Assembly: GCF_003600835.1 (NCBI RefSeq)
Contig: NZ_NQYC01000001.1
Span: forward strand, 2,374,001-2,438,000
Reading direction: 5' to 3'
DNA length: 64,000 nt
Source of the DNA: Bacillus sp. PK3_68
Lineage (GTDB): Bacteria > Bacillota > Bacilli > Bacillales > Domibacillaceae
The position numbers were made by a program, and so were the translations under genes. The notes beneath the pieces are model-generated. The model did no database searches. It saw nothing but the letters and a program-made list of their open reading frames with translations, and was not told where the DNA came from. Shown here piece by piece: positions 18,448 to 28,952 of this stretch. Numbering within the stretch: the first letter of the stretch is position 1; each line of letters starts with the position of its first letter.

Positions 18448-19095
18448 TTATTTTACTTGACGTTTATCCCAATCAGCCAAAAACGCCTCAATTCCTTTAT
18501 CTGTTAGCGGATGGTTAAACATTTGCTTCAGCACTTTAAATGGTACAGTTGCAATGTGGGCGCCACGTAAAGCTGCATCTGTAATATGTTGTGGATGGCG
18601 GATAGAAGCAGCAATGATTTCTGTATCAATGCCGTGAATAGCAAAAATAGAAGCAATCGTTTCAATAAGATCCAATCCATTATGGCCGATATCATCAAGA
18701 CGTCCCAAAAATGGCGAAACATAAGAAGCGCCTGCTCTCGCTGCTAACAATGCTTGGTTTGCGCTGAAAATTAACGTTACATTCGTTTTAATACCTTCTT
18801 TAGCGAAAACAGAAACCGCTTTTAATCCTTCTGCTGTCATCGGAACTTTTACCGTGATATTCGGTGCAATCTTTGCTAATTCACGGCCTTCTTTGATCAT
18901 TCCTTCTGCATCAAGCGCAATCACCTCAGCGCTGACTGAATCACTCACCAAATCAGTAATTTCCTTTAAGCGCTCTTCAAAAGGAACAGATTCCTTCGCC
19001 ACTAAAGATGGATTTGTTGTCACACCTGATAGAATGCCCCAGGAATGGGCTTCTTTGATTTCTGTCATGTTAGCTGTATCGATGAATAATTTCAT
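18448..19095 (-). CDS. fsa: fructose-6-phosphate aldolase / transaldolase-like protein
   Basis: A 215-residue protein of the small transaldolase family (TalB/FSA type), matching B. subtilis YwjH. The N-terminus [16 protein letters not shown], the Schiff-base lysine region [14 protein letters not shown] near residue 83, and [18 protein letters not shown] are intact. Family members act as fructose-6-phosphate aldolases or as transaldolases, and the two cannot be separated here. It is on the same strand as fbaA and murAB; a pair of repeats lies between it and fbaA. Confidence 0.92.
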   Translation of the reverse strand: MKLFIDTANMTEIKEAHSWGILSGVTTNPSLVAKESVPFEERLKEITDLVSDSVSAEVIALDAEGMIKEGRELAKIAPNITVKVPMTAEGLKAVSVFAKEGIKTNVTLIFSANQALLAARAGASYVSPFLGRLDDIGHNGLDLIETIASIFAIHGIDTEIIAASIRHPQHITDAALRGAHIATVPFKVLKQMFNHPLTDKGIEAFLADWDKRQVK

Positions 19096-19130
19096 TATAT
19101 AATCTCTCCTTTAATTAGTTGGCTATTGTA

Positions 19131-19361
19131 GCGCCTGCTCCTCAGGGTTATAAGTTCGTCCAGCTGTATGGCTGAAAGAAGCCACTTCGCCGGCCCATCT
19201 TATGCTTGTCGGAGCCATTCGGGCGCTTCCGCTTTTCTATTGTCCAGCTGCAGCGCCTGCTCCTCGAGGTCATAAGTTGGCCCAGCTGTGTGGCTGAAAG
19301 GTGCCACTTCGCCGGCCCATCTTATGCTTGTCGGAGCCATTCGGGCGCTTCCGCTTTTCTA
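19131..19361 (-). repeat. composite hairpin repeat, tandem pair (period 122 bp)
   Basis: Two near-identical units start at 19131 and 19253. Both contain, on the minus strand, CATAAG opposite CTTATG and an inner GTGGC/GCCAC pair. In the 19131 unit one outer base is changed so that a G-C pair becomes a G-U wobble. The unit junction carries the same module as the other loci (CAGCTGGACAATAGAAAAGC, minus strand, 19233-19252 region). Confidence 0.8.
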
Positions 19362-19362
19362 A

Positions 19363-19397
19363 ATTGAAACCGCCTTACTTCAATAAGGCGGTTTCTT
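19363..19397. terminator. hairpin terminator after fbaA
   Basis: AAACCGCCTTA and TAAGGCGGTTT form an 11-bp stem with a six-base loop. The T-tract is better on the plus strand than on the minus strand that fbaA uses. Confidence 0.6.
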
Positions 19398-19425
19398 TTA
19401 TGCATCTTTATAGGATAAATAAGCT

Positions 19426-20288
19426 TTACGCTTTTCCAGAGGAACCAAATTCACGCATTTTTCCTTTAACGGTTTCTTTGATTGTCTCGCGTGCAGGTCC
19501 TAGGTACTTACGTGGGTCATATAGATCTGGTTTTTCAGCGAGGACTTCACGCACCGTTTTTGCTGATGCTATTTGGTTTTCTGTGTTAACGTTAATTTTT
19601 GCTGTTCCAAGGGAGATCGCACGCTGAATGTCTTTTGTTGGAATACCAGTACCCCCGTGAAGTACGAGTGGAACGCCGGTCAAGTTCATTACTTCCTCCA
19701 TGCGGTCAAAGCCCAATTTCGGCTCGCCTTTGTATGGACCATGAACAGAACCGAGAGCTGGAGCAAAGCAATCCACACCTGTTTCACGGACTAATTGGTC
19801 ACACTCTGCCGGAATGGCATAAGCAGCTTCCGCATCTTCCACGATCAAGTCATCTTCCTGTCCGCCAATACGGCCGAGCTCTGCTTCAACAGATACACCG
19901 TGAATGTGGGCAAGCTCTACTACTTTTTTGTTAGCTCAATGTTTTGCTCTAATGGATGATGAGAGCCATCGATCATAACGGAAGTGAAGCCTGCTTGAAT
20001 TGCTTTGGCACACATTTCAAAGCTGGAACCGTGATCAAGATGAATAGCTACCGGAACGGTTACCTCATACTCTTCCATTAGGGCCTTTACCATAGCAACG
20101 ACAAACTTGAAACCACCCATATAACGGGCTGCTCCTTCAGAAACCCCAAGAATGACTGGAGACTTTTCTTCTTCAGCCGCCTGCAAAATAGCTTGAGTAA
20201 ATTCAAGGTTGTTGATGTTAAACTGTCCAACAGCATACTTTTCTTCTTTTGCTTTATTTAGCATATCTGTCATGGAAACTAAAGGCAT
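19426..20288 (-). pseudogene. fbaA: class II fructose-bisphosphate aldolase, apparent single-base deletion
   Basis: The two halves of FbaA lie in adjacent frames. The first (from 20288) has HLDHGSSFE and [16 protein letters not shown], then hits a stop; the second resumes at [21 protein letters not shown] and has [14 protein letters not shown] near the C-terminus. Adding one T to the six-base T run at 19924-19929 (plus strand) joins them into 287 residues, matching the usual 285 or so. The enzyme splits fructose 1,6-bisphosphate into two triose phosphates using Zn2+ and is normally indispensable in Bacillus. All catalytic residues survive, so a sequencing deletion is far more likely than a broken gene. 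Confidence 0.9.
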
Positions 20289-20369
20289 GATTATTTTCCT
20301 CCTCGATGAACTAAGTACACATCTTAGTATACACTTACGAATAAATTTACATTTGTATCATACCAAAAT

Positions 20370-20406
20370 AACCGGCCCTTTACCAATGGAAAAGCAGCCG
20401 GTTATC
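20370..20406 (-). terminator. terminator after spo0F
   Basis: AACCGGC pairs with GCCGGTT (extended by AT) over a loop of about 20 bases. On the minus strand it is followed by TTTT and lies directly past the spo0F stop. Confidence 0.65.
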
Positions 20407-20408
20407 CT

Positions 20409-20771
20409 TTAGGAAAATATGTATTCTTTTACTGTTGTGCGGATATCATCAATATCAAATGGTTTGGCAAAGTGCGTGAGCGCCCCAAGATCCTTTGCTT
20501 TTTGAATCATATCCAGCTCTCCGTAGGCCGTCATAATAATGACACGGATGCTTTTATTTTTTTCCCTCATACGTTTTAAAATTTCAATGCCGTCCATTCC
20601 TGGAATTTTCATATCCAACAACACTAAATCAGGTGAATGATTATCTACAATTTCGAGAGCTTGTATGCCATTCGCTGCCTGAAATGTTTCGTACCCCTCT
20701 TTTTGAAGAACTTCATTTAGTAAAATGCGTATACCAAATTGATCGTCTACAATAAGTATTTTCCCACTCAA
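20409..20771 (-). CDS. spo0F: sporulation phosphorelay response regulator Spo0F
   Basis: A 120-residue single-domain receiver that takes phosphate from the sporulation kinases and passes it to Spo0B. It has the acidic pocket VDDQ (residues 8-11), the phosphorylated Asp53 in [24 protein letters not shown], and the conserved lysine in [11 protein letters not shown]. It starts at a TTG with GGGGGAGAG just upstream. A sigma-H-like promoter lies about 85 bases upstream, matching known starvation control of spo0F in B. subtilis. Confidence 0.96.
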   Translation of the reverse strand: MSGKILIVDDQFGIRILLNEVLQKEGYETFQAANGIQALEIVDNHSPDLVLLDMKIPGMDGIEILKRMREKNKSIRVIIMTAYGELDMIQKAKDLGALTHFAKPFDIDDIRTTVKEYIFS

Positions 20772-20854
20772 TTGCCTCTCCCCCTGATCTTAATTGTCTT
20801 TCTATTATGTTATGTATGGTTTAAAACAACTGACTATTTCTTGCTCTATGTTTA

Positions 20855-20882
20855 ATTCTTGTTCGACACTCGAAATTCCTGC
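20855..20882 (-). promoter_or_regulatory. candidate sigma-H promoter of spo0F
   Basis: On the minus strand GCAGGAATT (20882-20874) and AAGAAT (20860-20855) are 13 bases apart. They match the sigma-H pattern (AGGAWWT and GAAT cores). spo0F is a known sigma-H target in B. subtilis. Confidence 0.55.
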
Positions 20883-20904
20883 TTACGGAAATAATTTATG
20901 ACTT

Positions 20905-20933
20905 TTGCTCCCGAGTTAAAAGACATGTATAAT
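20905..20933 (+). promoter_or_regulatory. sigma-A promoter of ywjG
   Basis: TTGCTC (20905-20910) and a perfect TATAAT (20928-20933) are 17 bases apart and 28 bases upstream of the ywjG start. Confidence 0.65.
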
Positions 20934-20960
20934 ATACTTCACGATTAAGGAGGACGAACG

Positions 20961-21482
20961 ATGTTAAAAATGTTTACCACTCAATTAAATGGTCTTTTCC
21001 AACGGATTGCCGATAAAGAAGCGGAACAAATGGAAGATGGCGCCCGCCTTCTGGCCCAGGCAGTAATCGGAGAGGGACGAGTTTATATAAAAGGATTTGA
21101 AGAAATGAAAGCCGTAGAGGCAGAAGCAACGGCCGGAGCTGAAGCGCTCTCCTGCTTCCAATCGTTTGAAGCCGCCGATAACATAACAGAAAGTGACCGG
21201 GTGCTTCTCGTTAGCCGTTTTTCCCATGACTCCGAAGCTGTAGCTTTAGCTGCTGCTCTTGAGGAACGAGGCATTCCCTTCGTTGCAATAGCCGGACTTG
21301 TGCCCGAGAAAGAGCACTCACTTCACGAAAAAGCCGATGTGTTTATAAATACAAAGGTTACGAAAGGGCTTCTTCCTGACGAAAATGGCGGCCGCACAGG
21401 CTTTCCTTCTAGTCTCGCTGCCCTATATATTTACTTTTCCCTTAAGCTTACCATCGATGAAATTTTGCAGGAACAAAATTAA
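20961..21482 (+). CDS. ywjG: DUF2529 family protein (YwjG)
   Basis: A 173-residue protein of the DUF2529 family, conserved next to pyrG and spo0F in Bacillus. The sequence reads like a SIS-type sugar-phosphate-binding fold (alternating strands and helices, with LLVSRFSHDSEAVALAAAL and VAIAGLVPEKEHSLHEKADVFI), but no substrate is known to me. It has its own sigma-A promoter and a good AAGGAGG site. Its terminator, shared with pyrG, has been split by an IS element. Confidence 0.88.
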   Translation: MLKMFTTQLNGLFQRIADKEAEQMEDGARLLAQAVIGEGRVYIKGFEEMKAVEAEATAGAEALSCFQSFEAADNITESDRVLLVSRFSHDSEAVALAAALEERGIPFVAIAGLVPEKEHSLHEKADVFINTKVTKGLLPDENGGRTGFPSSLAALYIYFSLKLTIDEILQEQN

Positions 21483-21605
21483 ACAATGAAAAAAGCCTTT
21501 AAAGCACACATGGGGACTGACCCCATAAAGTGAGACAAATAAAAAAACACCTTTAAGTTGAAAACGGGTATGGAATACTCGAAAGTAACTTGGAGGTGTT
21601 TTTCT

Positions 21606-21929
21606 ATGGGTACAAGAGTCAGTTATCCAGCGGAAGTAAAAATGAAGGCTGTAAAAATGAGATTGTCTGGGGTGCCGGTTAAAGAAGTCTTGAAGGAATT
21701 AAACATTCGAAATAAGACACAACTTAAAACATGGATGAAATGGTATAAAGCAGGAGAGTTTCATCGATTTGAACAGCCAGTAGGCAAGCAGTATTCCTTT
21801 GGAAAAGGGACTGAGCATGAAAGTGAAGCGGAGAAGTTGAAGGCAGAAAATCGGTATCTGAAACAACAGATTGAAGTACTAAAAAAGTACAAAGAATTGG
21901 AGAGGAAGTGGTCCCAGAAACAGCCGTAG
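21606..21929 (+). CDS. IS3-family transposase OrfA
   Basis: A 107-residue protein with an N-terminal helix-turn-helix (VSYPAEVKMKAVKMRLSGVPVKEVLKELNIRNKTQLKTWM, about residues 4-43) that binds the element ends, and a C-terminal leucine-rich coiled coil. The start at 21606 follows TTGGAGG. At 21881-21887 the sequence A-AAA-AAG in the OrfA phase is a canonical -1 slippery site. Shifting there gives KKVQRIGEEVVPETAVELVK and leads into OrfB, so an OrfAB fusion transposase is expected. Confidence 0.9.
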   Translation: MGTRVSYPAEVKMKAVKMRLSGVPVKEVLKELNIRNKTQLKTWMKWYKAGEFHRFEQPVGKQYSFGKGTEHESEAEKLKAENRYLKQQIEVLKKYKELERKWSQKQP

Positions 21930-22756
21930 AATTAGTGAAAGAACTCAAAACCAGCATGCCCGTCAGGGAGATATGCCGGCATCTTGGCATTGCTAGATCC
22001 ACTTATTATCGCTGGAAGAGCAGGAGCCGGGAAGAAACATCCAGGCAGATCGTTGAACGAAAAATCGGCACGTTGTGCCGGGATCATAAGTTTCGATACG
22101 GTTATCGTAAAATCACAGCCTTATTAAAACGAGAGATGTCTATTAACCATAAAGCGGTACAGCGTGTGATGCAAAAGTATGGCTGGCAATGCCGGGTAAA
22201 GGTGAAGAAACGCAAACGAACAGGACAGCCCTGTCATATTTCCGATAATCTGTTAAAAGGAGATTTCCAGGCAAATCAGCCTCTTCAAAAGCTCGTCACA
22301 GATATTACATACTTGCCTTTTGGCCAGAAACAGCTGTATCTTTCAAGTATCCAGGATTTATTTAACGGCGAAATCATTGCCTATTCTATAGGAAGCTACC
22401 AAAACACAGATTTCGTGCTGCATACGCTGACCCAGCTGCCCCCTCTCCCCAAAGGGTGTATCTTGCACAGTGACCAAGGATCTGTTTACACATCTTATGC
22501 TTATCAACAGGCAGTCAAAGGAAAAGGCATTACCATAAGTATGTCCCGGAAAGGGACACCCTCTGATAATGCCTCCATCGAATCGTTTCATTCCTCGCTA
22601 AAGTCTGAAACGTTCTATCTCGACGAGTTGAGAAGCACTACGACGGCCATCGTAGTGCAAACTGTCGAAAACTATATTCACTATTATAACCATATCCGTA
22701 TTCAAGCGAAACTAAACAACCAGCCACCGGTCAAGTATCGGCAGCTGGCTGCTTAA
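21908..22756 (+). CDS. IS3-family transposase OrfB (DDE catalytic domain)
   Basis: A 282-residue frame overlapping OrfA by 22 bases in the -1 phase. An HTH_21-type segment (REICRHLGIARSTYYRWKSRS) precedes the integrase core. The DDE triad is visible: Asp in TDITYLPFGQKQLYLSSIQD, Asp in ILHSDQGSVYTS, and Glu in NASIESFHSSLKSE. It is probably made mainly as the OrfAB fusion through frameshifting rather than from its own start. Confidence 0.92.
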   Translation: MVPETAVELVKELKTSMPVREICRHLGIARSTYYRWKSRSREETSRQIVERKIGTLCRDHKFRYGYRKITALLKREMSINHKAVQRVMQKYGWQCRVKVKKRKRTGQPCHISDNLLKGDFQANQPLQKLVTDITYLPFGQKQLYLSSIQDLFNGEIIAYSIGSYQNTDFVLHTLTQLPPLPKGCILHSDQGSVYTSYAYQQAVKGKGITISMSRKGTPSDNASIESFHSSLKSETFYLDELRSTTTAIVVQTVENYIHYYNHIRIQAKLNNQPPVKYRQLAA

Positions 22757-22820
22757 AGGTGTTTTGACCCCTGTCTCAAAAATAGGGGTCAGTCCCCATG
22801 CTTTAAAGGCTTTTTCTTTC

Positions 22821-24434
<1,614 letters not shown>

Positions 24435-24489
24435 TCAATCTATTGTTTCTTTATATTATTAAATGAATACACTTATTTTATCGGGGCAA

Positions 24490-24562
24490 AAAACAAAAAC
24501 GCCCCAATTACTTAAAAGTAAAGGGAGCGTTATAAGCATAAAAACGTCTCTTTAAAGAGCCC
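24490..24562 (-). promoter_or_regulatory. pyrG leader attenuator (reiterative-G type)
   Basis: The transcript is predicted to begin GGGCTC (24562-24557). Further down, AACGCTCCCTTTAC pairs with GTAATTGGGGCGTT around TTTTAA (24499-24531), followed by a T-rich run: an intrinsic terminator whose 5' arm holds CTCCCTTT. In B. subtilis low CTP makes polymerase add extra G residues at GGGCTC, and the poly(G) pairs with this pyrimidine tract and blocks the terminator. All parts are present here. Confidence 0.8.
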
Positions 24563-24569
24563 AAATAAA

Positions 24570-24598
24570 ATACTACAATTTGAAATAAAGGAAGTCAA
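24570..24598 (-). promoter_or_regulatory. sigma-A promoter of pyrG
   Basis: TTGACT (24598-24593) and TAGTAT (24575-24570) are 17 bases apart on the minus strand. The GGG of the predicted start is eight bases past the -10 element. Confidence 0.75.
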
Positions 24599-24615
24599 GA
24601 AAAGATTAATTTTCT

Positions 24616-25146
24616 TTATTTTAAATCTTCTTCCTCATCGTCGTCCAAATCATACTCATCTTCTTCGCCAAGATCATCTTCGAATTCGTCATCTTCATCC
24701 AACTCATCCAGATCTTCAAGCTCTTCTACTTCATCAAGATCTTCGAGATCCTCATCTTCAAAATCGAGATCTTCTTCAAGTTCGTCCACTTCATCCAATT
24801 CGTCTTCATCGAAGTCTGGTTCTTCTTTTGCTGCTTTCTTCGTTTTCTTCTTTTTCGCTTTTACAGTCGGTGTAGCTTCCTCTTCTAATTGATCGACTGG
24901 ATACCAAGCACGCAAACCCCAGCGATTTTCTCCAAATGTAATAAACCGGCCATCGATATTCAGGTCAGTATAGAATTGGATCATTCGCGATTTTAACTCG
25001 GCATCGCTCAATTCTTGATATTGCTGAATTTGAGAAAGCATGTCCTGAAATACTACCGGTTCTTTGCTTTCTTTTAAAAGAGCGTAAGCAATTTCAATAA
25101 AGGACATTTCCTTCAATTCTTCTTTAGATAGTTGCTTCAAATTCAC
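24616..25146 (-). CDS. rpoE: DNA-directed RNA polymerase subunit delta
   Basis: A 176-residue Gram-positive-specific subunit that speeds RNA polymerase recycling and raises promoter selectivity. The N-terminal globular HARE-type domain spans about residues 1-92 (SFIEIAYALLKESKEPVVFQDM; GRFITFGENRWGLRAWYP). A lysine-rich patch follows (KAKKKKTKKAAK), then a disordered tail of nearly only Asp and Glu, the hallmark of delta. Start is a GTG after GAAGGGAAG. It directly precedes pyrG, as in B. subtilis. Confidence 0.97.
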   Translation of the reverse strand: MNLKQLSKEELKEMSFIEIAYALLKESKEPVVFQDMLSQIQQYQELSDAELKSRMIQFYTDLNIDGRFITFGENRWGLRAWYPVDQLEEEATPTVKAKKKKTKKAAKEEPDFDEDELDEVDELEEDLDFEDEDLEDLDEVEELEDLDELDEDDEFEDDLGEEDEYDLDDDEEEDLK

Positions 25147-25237
25147 ATCCGCACTTCCCTTCTCTATTTACGCACTCCACTGGAGTGAAAAGGTCATATT
25201 CACCATTATAAACATCGACGCTTTCATTATGCCATAT

Positions 25238-25459
25238 TTATGTAACGATTTCCGCTTTTTTTTTGTCCGCCTTTTTCGACACGTCCTCTTCAGACGGCTT
25301 TTCTGCCAAACTTTTCTTCTTCATTTCCACATATGTCCGATAAAATAGAAAAAATGACAATAAAATAAAAGGGATGGCTCCAAGCTGGATCTGATAAAGC
25401 CAAAAAGCTGCGGGCACACAGGCGCCTAGCCATATATAGTTCAACCACTGCTTCATCAT
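25238..25459 (-). CDS. small membrane protein, unknown function
   Basis: A 73-residue protein with two hydrophobic helices (about residues 5-22 and 25-44) and a charged, lysine-rich C-terminal tail (KKSLAEKPSEEDVSKKADKKK). I do not recognise the family. It starts after a GGCGGGATG context and lies alone between icmF and rpoE on the same strand. Confidence 0.6.
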   Translation of the reverse strand: MMKQWLNYIWLGACVPAAFWLYQIQLGAIPFILLSFFLFYRTYVEMKKKSLAEKPSEEDVSKKADKKKAEIVT

Positions 25460-25670
25460 TCCACATCCCGCCTTTTACCCTTCCCTTATTGTATACTTTC
25501 TGGTAAACATTATAAAAGAAAATAAGTGATCATGTAAAAAACTTTACATCATGAATGTATAAAAGCGGTCTTTTCCCCATTACGTTACCCTTTATTTTAC
25601 AATTATAATCTTTCTTCGTGAAAAAAATACCGTGAAAGAGAATACCTGTTTCTTCCACGGCTGTTGTTAC

Positions 25671-28600
25671 TCACATATTTCTTCTATATTGTCCGCCTAC
25701 TTCATAGAGAGCTGTTGTAATTTGCCCAAGGCTGGCAACTTTTACTGTTTCCATTAGTTCAGCAAAAATGTTCCCCCCATTCACAGCAGCTTCCTTCAAC
25801 CGTTTTAACGCTCGCTCGGCCTCCTGTTCATGCTTTTGCTGGAACGCATGCAACTCACTGATCTGATGCTCTTTCTCTTCTTTCGTTGCTCTTGCTAATT
25901 CCATGCTATTGATCTCTTCTTCGGATGGCGGATTTGGATTCAGATAAGTATTAACACCAATGATTGGCAATTCACCCGTGTGCTTCAACATTTCATAGTG
26001 CATCGACTCTTCCTGGATCTTCCCTCTCTGATACTGAGTCTCCATTGCCCCAAGCACGCCCCCTCGATCATCCAGGCGCTCAAATTCCTGCAGCACGGCT
26101 TTCTCTACAAGGTCTGTCAACTCTTCAACGATGAAGGAACCTTGCATTGGGTTTTCATTTTTTGATAATCCATGCTCCTTTGTAATAATGAGCTGAATCG
26201 CCATAGCACGGCGCACTGATTCCTCAGTAGGTGTAGTGATAGCTTCATCATAAGCATTTGTATGAAGTGAATTACAATTATCCTGCAAAGCCATTAGCGC
26301 TTGCAGTGTCGTCCGAATATCATTAAAATCAATCTCCTGCGCATGGAGTGAGCGCCCGGATGTTTGAATATGATACTTAAGCTTTTGCGACCGCTCATTG
26401 GCACCATATTTCTCACGCATCGCTACTGCCCAGATTCTTCGGGCAACGCGGCCAATTACTGTATATTCCGGATCTAGACCGTTTGAGAAAAAGAAAGACA
26501 AGTTCGGTGCAAAATCGTCAATCGCCATGCCGCGGCTTAGATAATACTCTACATAAGTGAAGCCATTCGCCAAGGTAAAAGCAAGCTGGGAAATCGGATT
26601 GGCTCCGGCTTCAGCAATATGGTAGCCGGAAATCGAGACAGAATAGTAATTGCGAACCGAATGATCAATGAAATATTGCTGGATATCTCCCATCATGCGC
26701 AGAGCAAATTCCGTGGAAAAAATGCATGTATTTTGCCCCTGATCCTCTTTTAAAATATCAGCCTGCACGGTTCCTCGAACTGTTTTTAACGTTTCAGCCC
26801 GCACATCGGTAAATTCTTCAATTGTAAGTATGCGGCCAAGCTCTTCTTCTTTCCGCTTTACCTGCTGATCGATTGCCGTGTTCATAAACATCGCCAAAAT
26901 AATCGGTGCGGGCCCGTTGATCGTCATGGAGACCGAGGTAGACGGATGACAAAGGTCAAAACCGGCGTACAGTTTTTTCATATCTTCCAGCGTACAGATA
27001 CTCACGCCGCTTTCGCCGACTTTCCCATAAATATCCGGGCGGTGATCCGGGTCTTCCCCATACAGGGTAACCGAGTCGAAAGCCGTGCTTAACCGCTTTG
27101 CTGCATCATCTTTGGACAAGTAATGAAAGCGGCGATTGGTTCTTTCGGGCGTGCCTTCCCCTGCAAACTGCCGTTTAGGGTCTTCTCCTTTCCGCTTAAA
27201 CGGAAAAACACCGGCTGTGTAGGGAAAGAAACCTGGCCTGTTCTCTTTATATACCCAACGAAGAATCTCTCCGTAATCAACAAACTTCGGCAGCATCACT
27301 TTAGGAATTTTAAGTCCTGATAAGCTCGTTGTTGTCAATTCTGTTACTATTTCTTTGTCACGAATTTTGGTGACGTATTCAGAAGCCGCATATGTCTCTT
27401 TTAACTCCTTCCACCCGGCAAGGATCTTTTTCGATTCAGCGGTCAGCTGCTCCTCAACAGCCGCTTTAAATGTTTCAAGCGATCGAATGACTTCTTCGCC
27501 AGCGCCGTTGGCTCTCGCTTCCTTTAATGCCCCCTCAAGCTGGAACAGCCGGCGGGCAATTTGTTCCTGTTCTTCTGCTTTTTGATGATAGCGCCTCACC
27601 GTTTCAGCAATCTCTCTCAAATAGTAGCGACGATCATTAGGAATAATAACGTTTTGCTTTTCCACATCTACTTCTTTACTGAAGGATACTTTCCAGTCGG
27701 TGCCAGCTTTTTCATTAATCTTTTCTACGAGTGCGGCAAATAAAGCATTCGTGCCCTGGTCATTGAACTGACTGGCAATCGTTCCATAGACCGGCATATG
27801 ATCGAGCGGCTCATCAAATAGGTTGCGGCTGCGCTGATATTGCTTCTGTACCTGGCGTTTAGCATCCTCCGAACCTTTTCTTTCGAACTTGTTAATAACA
27901 ATTAAGTCAGCATAATCAATCATATCAATCTTCTCAAGCTGGGAAGGTGCCCCGAACTCACTCGTCATTACATACATGGACAAATCGGAAATTTCAGTAA
28001 TTTCTGCATCTCCTTGCCCGATTCCGCTCGTTTCTACAATGACAAGATCATAACCAGCTGCTTTTACAACACGGATCGCATCTTTCATAGCGAGTGAAAG
28101 CTCAGAACGGGAATTTCGGGTAGCAAGACTGCGCATAAACACCCGGTCAGAGAAAATGGCATTCATGCGAATACGGTCACCAAGTAGCGCACCGCCTGTT
28201 TTTTGCTTTGTTGGATCAACAGATAAAATAGCGATTTTTTTGTCGGACAATTCATTGAGGAAGCGGCGGATCAGTTCATCGGTCAAAGAGCTTTTCCCTG
28301 CACCACCTGTCCCGGTGATACCAATGACTGGGGCTTCATTGCTTAAAGACTGAATTTGTTCAAACGCAGCAGCTGCTTCGGCTTTTTCTTCCTTATTAGC
28401 CCCTATTTGATTCTCCGCTAGTGAAATCAATTTTGACACAGCCGTAATATCCCCGTCTGGCAGCTTGTTAATGACTTCTCCCAGGTTGCCAGATACAGTA
28501 GAAAAATCACATTCTTTCAGCATGATATTGATCATGCCTTGCAAACCATTAATCCGGCCATCCTCAGGTGAAAATATCCGCGCAATCCCATAATCATGAA

Positions 28601-28940
28601 GCTCTTTTATTTCCCGAGGAATGATAACGCCGCCTCCACCTCCGTAAATTCGGATATGCGGGCAGCCTTTTTCTTTTAACAGATCATGCATATACTTAAA
28701 GTATTCCACGTGGCCGCCCTGATAAGAGGAGATAGCAATCCCCTGTACATCCTCCTGGATAGCAGCATTTACAACCTCTTCGACCGAACGATTATGGCCG
28801 AGGTGAATCACTTCTGCACCGCTCGCCTGCAAAATCCGGCGCATAATATTAATCGATGCATCATGCCCGTCGAAAAGGCTGGAAGCTGTCACAAAACGAA
28901 TATGATGTTTTGGTTGATAAACCCCCACTGTCTGACTCAT
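25671..28940 (-). CDS. icmF: fused isobutyryl-CoA mutase (IcmF)
   Basis: A 1089-residue protein whose layout fits IcmF: an N-terminal B12-binding domain (about 10-145, [12 protein letters not shown] near residue 24), a MeaB-like GTPase chaperone (about 205-420, Walker [17 protein letters not shown] near 207), and a C-terminal acyl-CoA mutase TIM barrel (about 560-1089, [16 protein letters not shown]). It interconverts isobutyryl-CoA and n-butyryl-CoA with adenosylcobalamin, linking valine breakdown to beta-oxidation. The usual glycine of the DxHxxG cobalamin motif reads as serine (DGHDAS). It starts 12 bases after the TetR regulator gene, so they are one operon. Confidence 0.93.
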   Translation of the reverse strand: MSQTVGVYQPKHHIRFVTASSLFDGHDASINIMRRILQASGAEVIHLGHNRSVEEVVNAAIQEDVQGIAISSYQGGHVEYFKYMHDLLKEKGCPHIRIYGGGGGVIIPREIKELHDYGIARIFSPEDGRINGLQGMINIMLKECDFSTVSGNLGEVINKLPDGDITAVSKLISLAENQIGANKEEKAEAAAAFEQIQSLSNEAPVIGITGTGGAGKSSLTDELIRRFLNELSDKKIAILSVDPTKQKTGGALLGDRIRMNAIFSDRVFMRSLATRNSRSELSLAMKDAIRVVKAAGYDLVIVETSGIGQGDAEITEISDLSMYVMTSEFGAPSQLEKIDMIDYADLIVINKFERKGSEDAKRQVQKQYQRSRNLFDEPLDHMPVYGTIASQFNDQGTNALFAALVEKINEKAGTDWKVSFSKEVDVEKQNVIIPNDRRYYLREIAETVRRYHQKAEEQEQIARRLFQLEGALKEARANGAGEEVIRSLETFKAAVEEQLTAESKKILAGWKELKETYAASEYVTKIRDKEIVTELTTTSLSGLKIPKVMLPKFVDYGEILRWVYKENRPGFFPYTAGVFPFKRKGEDPKRQFAGEGTPERTNRRFHYLSKDDAAKRLSTAFDSVTLYGEDPDHRPDIYGKVGESGVSICTLEDMKKLYAGFDLCHPSTSVSMTINGPAPIILAMFMNTAIDQQVKRKEEELGRILTIEEFTDVRAETLKTVRGTVQADILKEDQGQNTCIFSTEFALRMMGDIQQYFIDHSVRNYYSVSISGYHIAEAGANPISQLAFTLANGFTYVEYYLSRGMAIDDFAPNLSFFFSNGLDPEYTVIGRVARRIWAVAMREKYGANERSQKLKYHIQTSGRSLHAQEIDFNDIRTTLQALMALQDNCNSLHTNAYDEAITTPTEESVRRAMAIQLIITKEHGLSKNENPMQGSFIVEELTDLVEKAVLQEFERLDDRGGVLGAMETQYQRGKIQEESMHYEMLKHTGELPIIGVNTYLNPNPPSEEEINSMELARATKEEKEHQISELHAFQQKHEQEAERALKRLKEAAVNGGNIFAELMETVKVASLGQITTALYEVGGQYRRNM

Positions 28941-28952
28941 TTCTTGTCCCCC

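Larger units (their letters stand above)
19096..19425. other. 330-bp intergenic region between fbaA and fsa
   Basis: Filled mostly by two tandem composite repeats (19131-19361) and a hairpin (19363-19397) after fbaA. No gene is seen. Confidence 0.65.
21511..22798 (+). mobile_element. IS3-family insertion sequence, complete
   Basis: A 1,288-bp element with terminal inverted repeats: TGGGGACTGACCCC at 21511-21524 and its complement ending at 22798, plus further partial match (TGAGACA). It holds two overlapping transposase frames joined by a slippery heptamer. Both frames and the DDE residues are intact, so it may be active. I found no clear direct repeat of the target next to the ends. Confidence 0.9.
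21487..22815. terminator. bidirectional ywjG/pyrG terminator split by an IS element
   Basis: AAAAAGCCTTTAAAGCA just before the IS (about 21489-21505) is the exact reverse complement of TGCTTTAAAGGCTTTTT just after it (22799-22815). Removing 21511-22798 would rebuild a 17-bp stem with A- and T-rich edges. The two arms are now almost 1.3 kb apart. Confidence 0.75.

Noticed and set aside
21501-22805. Target-site duplication of the IS element
   Set aside because: Bases next to the two ends (ACA and TGC) are not the same; no direct repeat was found, so none is claimed.
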